Positions 1 through 6,815 of a stretch of DNA of 7,154 bases are shown in pieces. The notes under the pieces were generated by a model. That model was not told where the DNA came from, did no database searches, and saw only the letters and a program-made list of their open reading frames with translations. Within the stretch, counting starts at the first letter, position 1, and every line of letters begins with the position of its first letter. Location: NCBI GenBank assembly GCA_016210935.1, contig JACQTH010000674.1, forward strand, positions 1 through 7,154, written 5' to 3'. This DNA comes from Acidobacteriota bacterium. Its GTDB lineage: Bacteria; Acidobacteriota; Vicinamibacteria; Vicinamibacterales; JACQTH01. A program made the position numbers and the translations under genes.

Positions 1-38
1 ACAAGCTGAATCACGTGTGACCGGCGGCATAGACCTGC

Positions 39-1055
39 TCACGCCAGCTTCTTGCCGGTTCGTCCGTCGAACAGGTGCCGCCGGTCGGGAGGGACCGTGA
101 CGAAGACCTCGGCCCCGACGGGCGGTGGTGTGAATCCGGCGACCACCGCGATCACCGGACCTGCGCCGGGGGAATCAAGGCGCAAATGGAGCAGGTGATC
201 GTGGCCACGCGGCTCGACCAGGTCGACGATCGCGTGGAGCTGGCCGCTGGTGCCCAGCGCGACATCCTGCGGGCGGATCCCGGCCACGGCCCCGGCGGGC
301 GCCTCGATCCCGGCCAGCGCCGCGGGAATCAGGTTCATCGCGGGAGCGCCGATAAACCGCGCCACGAACGTGTTGACGGGGCTCCCGTACACTTCGAGCG
401 GCGGCCCCACCTGCTCGATGACCCCACCCCGCATGACGGCGACGCGTCCGCCGAGCGTCATCGCCTCTTCCTGATCGTGGGTCACGTACACGATCGTGAC
501 GCCCAGCCTGCGGTGCAGGCGCCGCAGCTCCGCGCGCGCCTGGGCGCGCAGGGCCGGATCAAGGTTCGACAACGGCTCGTCCAGCAGGAACGCCTTGGGC
601 TGGCGCACCATCGCCCGGCCGAGCGCGACCCTCTGGCGCTGGCCGCCCGACAATTGCGCCGGGCGCCGATCGAGCAGCTCTGCGATGTCGAGCGCCGCAG
701 CCACGCCGGCGACTCGTTGGGCTGCGACCGCGCGATCCGTTCGGCGCACCTTCAAGCCATACGCGAGGTTGTCGCGCACGCTCATGTGTGGATAGAGCGC
801 GTAGCTTTGAAAGACCATCGCCAGATCGCGCGCCTGCGGAGGCAATCCGGTGACGTCAGCGCCTCCGATCAGAATGCGCCCGGATGACGGCGTCTCGAGG
901 CCGGCAATCAATCGCAGCAGCGTGCTCTTGCCACACCCGGACGGTCCCACCAGGACGAGGAACTCGCCCTCGTCGATGTCGAGGTCGACCTGGCGGATCG
1001 CCGTCTGCCCGTTGGGGTACGTCTTGGTGACCGTCTCGAAGCGAATGGCGGCCAT
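39..1055 (-). CDS. Sugar ABC transporter ATP-binding protein, UgpC/MalK type
   Basis: This is the cytoplasmic ATPase that would energise the importer encoded just upstream. All the nucleotide-binding motifs are visible: Walker A GPSGCGKST (residues 37-45), Q-loop Q83 in VFQSYALYPHM, signature LSGGQ (135-139), Walker B FLLDEP with catalytic E160, D-loop SNLD (163-166) and switch H193. From about residue 234 (FIGAPAMNLIP) a C-terminal TOBE-like regulatory domain follows, as in the MalK/UgpC/SugC group. The 338 aa length is slightly short of the usual 350-370. The ATG lies 6 bp after the MalG-type permease stop. An AAGGGG stretch sits unusually close to it, so translation may depend on coupling to the permease. 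It is the last gene of the four-gene operon. The family is certain. The substrate is not: UgpC-type ATPases serve many sugars, so no symbol is given. Confidence 0.95.
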   Translation of the reverse strand: MAAIRFETVTKTYPNGQTAIRQVDLDIDEGEFLVLVGPSGCGKSTLLRLIAGLETPSSGRILIGGADVTGLPPQARDLAMVFQSYALYPHMSVRDNLAYGLKVRRTDRAVAAQRVAGVAAALDIAELLDRRPAQLSGGQRQRVALGRAMVRQPKAFLLDEPLSNLDPALRAQARAELRRLHRRLGVTIVYVTHDQEEAMTLGGRVAVMRGGVIEQVGPPLEVYGSPVNTFVARFIGAPAMNLIPAALAGIEAPAGAVAGIRPQDVALGTSGQLHAIVDLVEPRGHDHLLHLRLDSPGAGPVIAVVAGFTPPPVGAEVFVTVPPDRRHLFDGRTGKKLA

Positions 1056-1061
1056 GCCCCT

Positions 1062-1883
1062 TCAGCCCTTGGTCGCGCCCGCCGTCAGGCCGGCGACAAT
1101 TCGTCGCTGACAGAACAGCACGACCAGCGCGACCGGAATGGTGGCCACCACCGTGGCCGCCAGCACCTGGCCCCAGGGCACTTGATAGCGACCGCGGAAG
1201 AGCGTCACCGCGACGGGCACGGTGTAGCGATCCGGGCCCAGGGTGAACGAGAGCGCGAAGAGGAACTCGTTCCAGCAATAAAGGAACGTCAGGATCGCCG
1301 CCGTGGCGACGCCGGGCGCCGCGAGGGGCGCCACCACGTCCCAGAGCACCCGCACGCGCGACGCGCCGTCGAGCATCGCGGCCTCCTCCAACTCCGGCGA
1401 CAGTTGCCGGAAGAACGCCGTCAGCAGCCACACGGCCAGCGGCGCAGAGAACGTGACATAGGGAAGGACAAGGCCCGGATAGGTGTCGAGGAGCCGCAGC
1501 TCGCGAAGAATCAGGTAAAGCGGCGGCACGATCGAAATCTGGGGGAACATCGACACGGCGAGAATGAGAGCGAGAAGCACCCCTCTGCCGCGGAACCGCA
1601 GGCGTGCCAGGGCGTACGCGCACAGTGCCGACACGGGCAGCACCACCATCGTCGTCGCCGCCGCAACGATGAGGGAATTGCGGATCGGGATCAGGAAGTC
1701 GCGCTCGTCGAAGAGCGCGCGGTAGTGCTCGAGGGACAGCGTGGCCGGCAGCAGCGGCGGCGATTGGAACAATCGCGATTCCGGCGTCACCGACGAGGTG
1801 ATCATCCAGTAGATCGGAAACAGGAGGAGCGCCAGGAGCGCACCGGCCGCGACAGCGACGGCACCGGGCCCGAAGAATTTCAC
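1062..1883 (-). CDS. Carbohydrate ABC transporter permease, MalG type
   Basis: This 273-residue inner-membrane protein is the second half of the translocation pore in a CUT1 sugar importer. It begins with a hydrophobic segment (about residues 6-30) and has the MalG-like stretch FPIYWMITSSVTP. Several further membrane segments follow. The cytoplasmic EAA loop is EAAMLDGA at about 167-174, followed by VAPLAAP, and it docks onto the ATPase. The signature LYCWNEFLFAL is at about 201-211. I chose the GTG at 1883 because GGAG lies 7 nt upstream and the GTG overlaps the previous gene's stop in a GTGA arrangement, a typical sign of translational coupling. The same frame stays open far upstream, but that part is only a shadow of the neighbouring genes. 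Family assignment is firm; substrate is unknown. Confidence 0.93.
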   Translation of the reverse strand: MKFFGPGAVAVAAGALLALLLFPIYWMITSSVTPESRLFQSPPLLPATLSLEHYRALFDERDFLIPIRNSLIVAAATTMVVLPVSALCAYALARLRFRGRGVLLALILAVSMFPQISIVPPLYLILRELRLLDTYPGLVLPYVTFSAPLAVWLLTAFFRQLSPELEEAAMLDGASRVRVLWDVVAPLAAPGVATAAILTFLYCWNEFLFALSFTLGPDRYTVPVAVTLFRGRYQVPWGQVLAATVVATIPVALVVLFCQRRIVAGLTAGATKG

Positions 1884-2791
1884 ATTCGATCTCCAACGGC
1901 CGGGCGGCCCAGCGCCCGTACCCAGATCAGCGCGAATCCGAACGTCAGGAGGAAGACCGTGACCGACAGGGCGGATCCGTAGCCGAACCGGAGGTGCTGC
2001 ATCAACGCGATGAACGCATACAACGAGAGGGGTTCGGTGGCCGTCCCGGGCCCGCCGCCGGTCAGCACGTACGCCACGTCGAACAGGCGCAGCGCGTCGA
2101 GCATGCGGAAGGCGGCCGCCACGATGAGCGCCGGCCTGAGCAGCGGCAGCGTAATGGTCGCGAACCGCCGCACAGCCCGGGCACCGTCCATCCGCGCCGC
2201 CTCGTGAAGGGCCGGGTCGATGGTCTGAAGACCCGCGAGGAGAAGGATCGCGACAAACGGCGTCGTCTTCCAGATATCCGCAGCGCCGATGGGCACCCAC
2301 GCGGCAAGCGGGTGCACGAACCAGTCGAACGACTCCCCAACTGCGCCGAACGTCAGGAGCGGCGCCGAGATGATGCCCGCCTGAGCGTCGAACATGAAAC
2401 GCCAGACCAGCGCCGCGACGACGGTGGGAACGGCCCACGGAAGGAGGGCGGCCAGACGGATCAGCGCCCGGCCGTGAACGGCGGTATGCATGATCAGCGC
2501 GAGGGCGAGCCCGAGGGCGAGCTCCAACGGAACGGTGATGACGGCAAAGGTGACCGTGTGGAGCAGCGCGGACCGGAACCGGAGATCGCCGGTCGCCTCG
2601 ACGAAATTGGCCAGGCCGACAAAAGGCCGCCCCAGCCACGGCAGACGCAGGTCGTGTCCATGGAGCGCTTCCCAGCCGGTCGCGGCGATCGGCACGAACG
2701 AGCCGAGCAGGATGAACACCAGCGCCGGCGCCACGAGCCACCGCGCGAGGCGTCTCTCCTCGCGCTCGATCGCTCTCGCCTGCCGGATCAT
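1880..2791 (-). CDS. Carbohydrate ABC transporter permease, MalF type
   Basis: This 303-residue inner-membrane permease pairs with the MalG-type protein. After a charged N-terminus (RAIEREERR) comes the first membrane segment (about 17-38), then a periplasmic stretch, then further membrane helices from about residue 76. The EAA loop is complete: E197-A-A, G203 and I213-x-L-P ending at 216. The stretch FDVAYVLTGGGPGTATE (about 237-253) is a strong signature of MalF/UgpA-type permeases. Length is normal for members lacking the large periplasmic insert of E. coli MalF. The ATG overlaps the binding-protein stop by 4 bp (ATGA) and GAGG lies about 10 nt upstream. Its own stop overlaps the MalG-type start. 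Substrate is likely a di- or oligosaccharide, inferred from the binding protein only. Confidence 0.94.
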   Translation of the reverse strand: MIRQARAIEREERRLARWLVAPALVFILLGSFVPIAATGWEALHGHDLRLPWLGRPFVGLANFVEATGDLRFRSALLHTVTFAVITVPLELALGLALALIMHTAVHGRALIRLAALLPWAVPTVVAALVWRFMFDAQAGIISAPLLTFGAVGESFDWFVHPLAAWVPIGAADIWKTTPFVAILLLAGLQTIDPALHEAARMDGARAVRRFATITLPLLRPALIVAAAFRMLDALRLFDVAYVLTGGGPGTATEPLSLYAFIALMQHLRFGYGSALSVTVFLLTFGFALIWVRALGRPAVGDRM

Positions 2792-4062
2792 GGCGTTTGA
2801 TCCTCGGCGGCGAGGCCTGAGCGTGCGAGCAGCGCACGGATCTCGCGCGCGGCCTCGCGAAGGGCGGCGGCCGGCGTCTGCTGCCCGCTGAGCGCACGAT
2901 GGAGGCGGACCTGCAGCATCTCGGAGAGCTCGCTGTAAACGGGCGTGACGGGGCGCGCAACGGCGGCGTCGATCATCTGGCGCACCTGCGCGACGGGAAT
3001 CGGCAGCGCCTCGGCCAGCGCGTCTGTGGCGTACAACGAGCGGCGCGAGGGAAGCTGAGCGGCGAGTCGCGCGCGCTCGAGCATCTGCTCCGGCGCCGTG
3101 AGGAACCTCACCAGCTCCCAGGCCAGCGTCGGGTTCGCGCTCCAGGCGTTGACAGCCAGCTGCGCGCCGCCGAGCGCCGCCGCAGGCCGGCCTCCCTCCC
3201 CCGCTGGAAAAGGCGCGACGGCAAACCGGTTGGCCACCCGTGATCGCGAGCGGTCTTGCAGGAGCGCCCACGCGTACGGCCAGTTGCGCATGAAGGCGGC
3301 GTCGCCATTCTGGAACACGAAGCGGGCCTGCTCCTCCCGCCAGGTCAGCACGGACGAGGGTACGAAGCCGTCGCGCCCGATCGCGTCACGCATGAACGTC
3401 AGCGCGCGTACCGCGGGCGGTTCATCGACAATCACGCGGCCGGCAGCGTCGAGGATGCCGCCGCCGAATGCGCTGAGATGCTCGACGAACACCGTGACCA
3501 GGCCTTCGTAGCGCGCGCCCTGCCAGACCAATCCGAATCGCGTTCTGCCGGCGCTCTGCACGCGGCGCGCGGCGTCGCCCAGATCCGAAAGCGATCGCGG
3601 CGGGGCGTCGAGCAGGTCCGTGCGCCAATAGAGCAGGCCGAGGTCGACGAACCAGGGCACCGCGTACAGCGTGCCGCGCCACCGCGAGGCCGCCAGCGCC
3701 GCCGGAATGAAATCGTCGGCGTCGAGCCCGAAGGGCTCGAGCGGGAGAATCCATCCGGCTCCGGCGAACTCCGCCGTCCAGATGACGTCGAGCTGCAGCA
3801 CGTCGGGCTCGGGCGCCCGGGCGTTGAGCCACTGCACATACAACTGATGGCGCTGGTCGGCGGCATCGGGCGTGACACGCAGTTCGACATCGACGCCGGG
3901 ATATCGCTCGGCAAATCGCGCGAGCTGCCGCCGCACCACCGTCGCTTCCGGGCCGAGCGCGCTCCCGGAAAATGTCAGACGCGTGGCCCCGCCCCGTTCT
4001 CCACAGGCGGCCGACCACCACGCCAGCGCGACGACCGCGAAGAGTCGAAGCACAGATCTCAT
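2788..4062 (-). CDS. Extracellular solute-binding lipoprotein of a CUT1 sugar importer (family 1, trehalose/maltose-like)
   Basis: This 424-residue protein would capture the sugar outside the cytoplasmic membrane and deliver it to the two permeases encoded next. The first 20 residues form a signal peptide: M-R-S-V-L-R, a hydrophobic core, then WWSAAC. Cys20 is a plausible lipid-anchor cysteine, although the lipobox (SAAC) has Ser where Leu is usual. Family 1 binding-protein features include a first strand LTFSGSAL, the helix ARFAERYPGVDVEL, the block QLDVIWTAEFAGAGWILPLEPF (about 90-111) and LYAVPWFVDLGLLYWRTDLL (about 132-151). The IWTAEFAGAGW block and the aromatic-rich hinge recall the LpqY/ThuE/TMBP trehalose-maltose group. 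That substrate is an inference. The gene opens the four-gene operon; any promoter should lie in 4063-4146. A weak AGTAGG lies 6 nt upstream of the ATG. Confidence 0.93.
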   Translation of the reverse strand: MRSVLRLFAVVALAWWSAACGERGGATRLTFSGSALGPEATVVRRQLARFAERYPGVDVELRVTPDAADQRHQLYVQWLNARAPEPDVLQLDVIWTAEFAGAGWILPLEPFGLDADDFIPAALAASRWRGTLYAVPWFVDLGLLYWRTDLLDAPPRSLSDLGDAARRVQSAGRTRFGLVWQGARYEGLVTVFVEHLSAFGGGILDAAGRVIVDEPPAVRALTFMRDAIGRDGFVPSSVLTWREEQARFVFQNGDAAFMRNWPYAWALLQDRSRSRVANRFAVAPFPAGEGGRPAAALGGAQLAVNAWSANPTLAWELVRFLTAPEQMLERARLAAQLPSRRSLYATDALAEALPIPVAQVRQMIDAAVARPVTPVYSELSEMLQVRLHRALSGQQTPAAALREAAREIRALLARSGLAAEDQTP

Positions 4063-4146
4063 CGCGTGCCTACTGAGTCGAAGGGCTCGGCACGAGCGGA
4101 CATATTTCGCGAACCACTTTAATAGGACATTGGCGACCAGCAGCAG

Positions 4147-5220
4147 TTATGACTCGGAAGCCGATGGAGCCGGCGCTGCCGCTTCCCGTTGCGCGATCGT
4201 GCGAATCGGGAACGGAATCACGATGCCTTCCTGATCGAACCGGGCGTGCAGCCGCTTGATGAACTCATGCTTGATCAGGTACTGGTCAACGAACTCCCGC
4301 GCCCGCAGGATGACGGTGAAATTGATGCTCGAGTCCCCGAACGTGTGGTAGCGGACAAACGGCTCGAATTCGGGCACCCCGCCAGGCACCTCTGCCATCA
4401 CGTCGCGGCCGACTTCGGTGACGACCCGCTCGACGTGCCGCAGATCGCTCGAGTAATCGACGCCCACCTCGACGAGCACCGCCAGATCGTGCGACGGCAA
4501 ATGATGGTTGACGAGAATGGCCTGCGCGAGCTTCGCGTTCGGCACCAGCACGAGATTGTTGGCGAGCATCCGCAGGCGCGTGGATCTCCAGCTGAAATCC
4601 ACCACATACCCCTCCTGGCCCGAATCCAACCTGACATAGTCGCCGACGCGTATCTGTCCGGCCAGCGTGATGAACAAACCCGCAAAGAAGTTCGCGAGCG
4701 GTTCCTGGAGGGCCAGGGCCACGGCCAGGCCACCGACCCCAAGGGCGGTGAGCATGGGCGTGATCGAAAGGCCCAGACCATTGAGGATCACGAGCAGGCC
4801 CAGCACCGCAATCAGCCCCCAGGCGATATTGCGCGTCAGACTGCTGACGGGCAGCGCCGGCGCGATCATGGCTCCGTACGCGTCGACCGATTGACTGGCG
4901 ATCGCCGCCACGGCCAAGGTCACGGATGCCGCTCCGAGCACAAACACGGCGCGTCCAACGAGGAGATGGCCTTCGGCCGTCAGGGGCCAGTATCCCGCAG
5001 CCAGCCAGACGCCAATGAGCAGAGACCACCACGGCAGACGTTTTCGGAGGACGTGCACAACGGACTGCACCAACAGGTGCTCGCGACCCGAGAGCCACCG
5101 CGGGACTCGTGCCATCACGACCGCCGCCAGGACACGACCGATCGCCCAGCTCGCGCCGAGGGTCACGATCGTCCAGACAAGCCGTGGTCCCCACGCGGGC
5201 CAGCTGCCAAGGTCAGGCAT
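4147..5220 (-). CDS. mscS: Small-conductance mechanosensitive channel, MscS family
   Basis: This is a 357-residue inner-membrane channel that, by family knowledge, opens under membrane tension to release solutes during hypo-osmotic shock. About four or five hydrophobic segments precede residue 155. The pore helix TM3 follows (about 158-185), rich in Gly/Ala: LGVGGLAVALALQEPLANFFAGLF. The beta domain then reads IRVGDYVRL, GYVVDFSWRSTRLR and NNLVLVPNAKLAQAILVNHH (about 190-240). The cytoplasmic C-domain ends near EGIVIPFPIRT (331-341), matching the IPFP motif of this family. I chose the ATG at 5220 because an excellent AAAGGAGG (5229-5236) lies 8 nt upstream; the frame is open further up but overlaps marR. 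It is 4 bp after the marR stop, so it should be co-transcribed with marR and controlled by its operator. The assignment is strong; the symbol is the family name, not proof of orthology with E. coli MscS. Confidence 0.94.
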   Translation of the reverse strand: MPDLGSWPAWGPRLVWTIVTLGASWAIGRVLAAVVMARVPRWLSGREHLLVQSVVHVLRKRLPWWSLLIGVWLAAGYWPLTAEGHLLVGRAVFVLGAASVTLAVAAIASQSVDAYGAMIAPALPVSSLTRNIAWGLIAVLGLLVILNGLGLSITPMLTALGVGGLAVALALQEPLANFFAGLFITLAGQIRVGDYVRLDSGQEGYVVDFSWRSTRLRMLANNLVLVPNAKLAQAILVNHHLPSHDLAVLVEVGVDYSSDLRHVERVVTEVGRDVMAEVPGGVPEFEPFVRYHTFGDSSINFTVILRAREFVDQYLIKHEFIKRLHARFDQEGIVIPFPIRTIAQREAAAPAPSASES

Positions 5221-5224
5221 GTGA

Positions 5225-5761
5225 TCAGCCTCCTTTCCGGCGATCGGCGCGGCGGGATTTCCGAGCCGACGCAGGCCCGCGCGCGCCCGGGGCTGGCGAC
5301 TCCAACTGGCGCGCGAGCCGTTCGAGCACCCGCCTCGTCGCCGTCCGATCGCGCGCACTCACGCTCTCGAGCGCCTCGGCGACCGCCAATTCCACCGTGC
5401 CGCGTCTGGCCGCATTGACCTGCGCGCCACGTGCCGTGAGTCGAAGGACCGATCGCCGGCGATCGCCGGGATCGTCGACGCGGCCCAGCAGTCGCTGCGC
5501 GGCGAGCCGCTGCAACACGCCGGTCAGCGTACTGGGGTGCAGGTGCAGGACCGCCGCGAGGTCTCCGGCCGAGACGCCGGGGAAGAGCCCGACGACGCGC
5601 AGCGCCAGCCTCTGCGGACCGGTGACGCCGATGTCACCGGCCATGCGCTTCGAGGCCTTTTCGAGGCCGTGCACGACAGCCCAGAGCAGTTGCATGAACC
5701 GCAGAACGTCCGGCAGGGCGGTGCCGGCACTTTGGCGATCTGTTCTCGTCGAGGCGGCCAT
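5225..5761 (-). CDS. MarR-family winged-helix transcriptional regulator
   Basis: This 178-residue cytoplasmic DNA-binding protein is likely a homodimer. An N-terminal helical part (about 15-42, LPDVLRFMQLLWAVVHGLEKA) would form the dimer interface. It is followed by VTGPQRLALRVVG, then the helix-turn-helix with recognition helix HPSTLTGVLQRLAAQRLLGR (about 75-94), and the wing DDPGDRRRSVLRLT (96-109) with the conserved D-x-R-R pattern. The last 20 residues are a very basic tail (RKSRRADRRK), longer than in many MarR proteins and possibly an extra DNA contact. I used the ATG at 5761, next to a perfect palindrome. No Shine-Dalgarno is visible, so the message may be almost leaderless. An in-frame ATG at 5803 would add 14 residues, but these would be encoded by the palindromes. 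The protein probably represses its own operon with mscS, and yihY through a sister site. The inducer is unknown. Confidence 0.93.
   Translation of the reverse strand: MAASTRTDRQSAGTALPDVLRFMQLLWAVVHGLEKASKRMAGDIGVTGPQRLALRVVGLFPGVSAGDLAAVLHLHPSTLTGVLQRLAAQRLLGRVDDPGDRRRSVLRLTARGAQVNAARRGTVELAVAEALESVSARDRTATRRVLERLARQLESPAPGARGPASARKSRRADRRKGG
5229..5236 (-). promoter_or_regulatory. Strong Shine-Dalgarno of the mscS gene, inside the end of marR
   Basis: On the minus strand AAAGGAGG stands 8 nt before the ATG at 5220. It overlaps the last codons of marR (Arg-Lys-Gly-Gly-stop). It fixes the mscS start and suggests mscS is translated efficiently from the shared marR-mscS message. Confidence 0.85.
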
Positions 5762-5762
5762 A

Positions 5763-5780
5763 TATTTTGAGCTCAAAATA
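5763..5780. promoter_or_regulatory. Putative MarR operator O1 (perfect 18-bp palindrome) at the marR-mscS promoter
   Basis: TATTTTGAGCTCAAAATA is a perfect inverted repeat, AT-rich in an otherwise GC-rich sequence, one base upstream of the marR ATG. Size and symmetry fit the 16-20 bp sites of MarR dimers, which typically autoregulate. A near copy stands before yihY. Binding here would block transcription start or early elongation of marR-mscS. That the neighbouring regulator is the binder is an inference. Confidence 0.75.
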
Positions 5781-5781
5781 A

Positions 5782-5807
5782 TATCATGATAGCCTGGAGT
5801 CATGACT
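5782..5807. repeat. Two further short perfect palindromes upstream of O1
   Basis: TATCATGATA (5782-5791) and AGTCATGACT (5798-5807) are each perfect 10-bp palindromes, both centred on CATG, with centres 16 bp apart. They follow directly after the 18-bp operator. They could be part of an extended regulator site or overlap the marR promoter. For example, a weak ATGACT hexamer lies 17 bp from TATTTT on the minus strand. Short palindromes can occur by chance, so the role is uncertain. Confidence 0.4.
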
Positions 5808-5898
5808 TCAGCGCGCTTGTTGATCGTGTCGAACCGGCTGCCGGCGACGGCACGCGTCGCGGACACAGGGGCCTCACACCGGCGCGCGGGGGGTCGAT

Positions 5899-6801
5899 TC
5901 ACCCAGGGCCGGCTCGGGTGCCGGCCTGGCTTCGCGTGGCAGGCCGTCTGGCCCTGACCGTTTGCTCGATGACCCCGTTCAGTTCGGCCCCGACGAGGAT
6001 CGCGAGGCCCGACACGTAGAACCAGAGGAGCAGCACCGCCACGCCGCCAATGGCGCCGTACGTGGCGTTGAAGTTGCCCAGGTTCGCGACGTAGAACTTG
6101 AAGGCGAACGAGCCGGCCATCCAGAGACTCGTGGCCAGCAGCGAGCCCGGGGTGATCCAGACCCAGCCGCCGCGCCTGTTTGGCGCGAAGTGGTACACGA
6201 GATCGACCCCGAGCACCACCAGGAAGATCATCAACGGCCACCGCACCACCGCCCAGAAAAGGCTGAAGGCTGGACCGAGCCCGACCCAGCCGGCCATCAG
6301 GAAAGCCATGTCGGGGCCAACAAGGACCAGGACGAGTGACGTGACGATGAACAGCGCCAGCGCCACGGTAAGGGCGATGGCCACGATGCGCCGCTTCCAC
6401 CAGGGCCGCCGTTCCTCGATGTCGTAGGCGTGGTTCAGCGCGTCGATGATCGCCACCATCGCGGCGGAACTGCTCCAGATGGCCCCGACGATGCCGAGCG
6501 TGAGGAGGCCGCCGTAGCTCCCTCGCGCGACTTCGTCGAGCTGCGTGCGGAGGAGCGCCAGCACCTCCACGGGGGCAATGGCGCCAAGTGTCTGAAGCAA
6601 CTGGGCCAGCACGTTCTCGACCGGGAGGTACCCGACCAGAGCCACCAGGAAGAGGAGCGCGGGAAACAGCGAGAGAAAGAAATAAAAGGCCAGCTGGGCC
6701 GCCAGCCCCAGACAGTTGTCCTCCTGGATCTCGCGGATGGTCCGCGTGACGATCTCGGCCGGGCGTAGCGGTACGCGAAACAAGACGATCATGTCGTTCA
6801 T
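5899..6801 (-). CDS. YihY/UPF0761 family inner-membrane protein (BrkB-like)
   Basis: This 300-residue polytopic membrane protein has about six hydrophobic segments. Family marks are clear: NCLGLAAQLAFYFFLSLFPALLF (about 29-51), the Trp-Ser-Ser-Ser and NHAYDIEERRPWWKRR block (109-138), YHFAPNRR (203-210), and YGAIGGVAVLLLWFYVSGLAILVGAELN (248-275). Length is typical. Members were once annotated as ribonuclease BN or BrkB, but those roles are not supported for the family and its biochemical function is not settled; roles in envelope or transport processes are guesses. The last 25 residues are Arg/Ala/Gly-rich and probably cytoplasmic. The ATG at 6801 has no Shine-Dalgarno, and an in-frame TAG lies 36 nt upstream, so the start can hardly be further up. 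A second ATG is three codons downstream. The gene has its own operator-like palindrome and lies 137 bp upstream of marR. Confidence 0.93.
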   Translation of the reverse strand: MNDMIVLFRVPLRPAEIVTRTIREIQEDNCLGLAAQLAFYFFLSLFPALLFLVALVGYLPVENVLAQLLQTLGAIAPVEVLALLRTQLDEVARGSYGGLLTLGIVGAIWSSSAAMVAIIDALNHAYDIEERRPWWKRRIVAIALTVALALFIVTSLVLVLVGPDMAFLMAGWVGLGPAFSLFWAVVRWPLMIFLVVLGVDLVYHFAPNRRGGWVWITPGSLLATSLWMAGSFAFKFYVANLGNFNATYGAIGGVAVLLLWFYVSGLAILVGAELNGVIEQTVRARRPATRSQAGTRAGPG

Positions 6802-6809
6802 TGTGTCAG

Positions 6810-6815
6810 ATATTA
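6810..6815 (-). promoter_or_regulatory. Possible -10 element of the yihY promoter
   Basis: TAATAT on the minus strand ends 8 nt before the yihY ATG. If it is the -10 box, transcription would begin at or next to the start codon, which fits the missing ribosome site. It touches the edge of operator O2. No convincing -35 hexamer is seen at 16-18 bp, so support is weak. Confidence 0.3.

Noticed and set aside
1..30. A minus-strand ATG at 30 (open to the window edge, MPPVTRDSAC) or a GTG at 14, 9 to 25 bp after the ATPase stop, as a fifth operon gene.
   Set aside because: Only up to ten codons are visible, with no convincing ribosome site and no recognisable protein; the true gene, if any, cannot be called.
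1182..1982. Long plus-strand open frames opposite the transporter genes (1182-1982, 1994-2800, 3256-4122) and opposite mscS (4189-5418).
   Set aside because: They are antisense to genes with clear family motifs. Their translations are Arg/Gln/His/Pro-rich low-complexity sequence typical of the complementary strand of GC-rich genes.
4085..4097. Inverted repeat GCTCG-GCA-CGAGC and the TTCGCGAA palindrome (4106-4113) upstream of the binding-protein gene, as an operator.
   Set aside because: Both are short, have no second copy, and there is no adjacent regulator; no clear -35/-10 pair could be assigned in 4063-4146.
5759..5803. Alternative marR start at the ATG at 5803, adding MTPGYHDIILSSKY.
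   Set aside because: The extra codons consist of the three palindromes, and the extension is not MarR-like. It remains possible if a transcript begins further upstream, but is less likely.
5834..5860. Stem-loops GCGACG/CGTCGC (5844-5849 with 5855-5860) and CCGG/CCGG after yihY, as a rho-independent terminator.
   Set aside because: There is no T-run on the minus strand after the stems, and such short GC stems are expected by chance in this base composition.
5225..6400. One long minus-strand frame joining marR to 640 bp of upstream sequence, suggesting a fused or larger regulator.
   Set aside because: The upstream part lies in the wrong frame of yihY and crosses the intergenic operator. MarR homology begins at about 5720, so the ATG at 5761 is enough.
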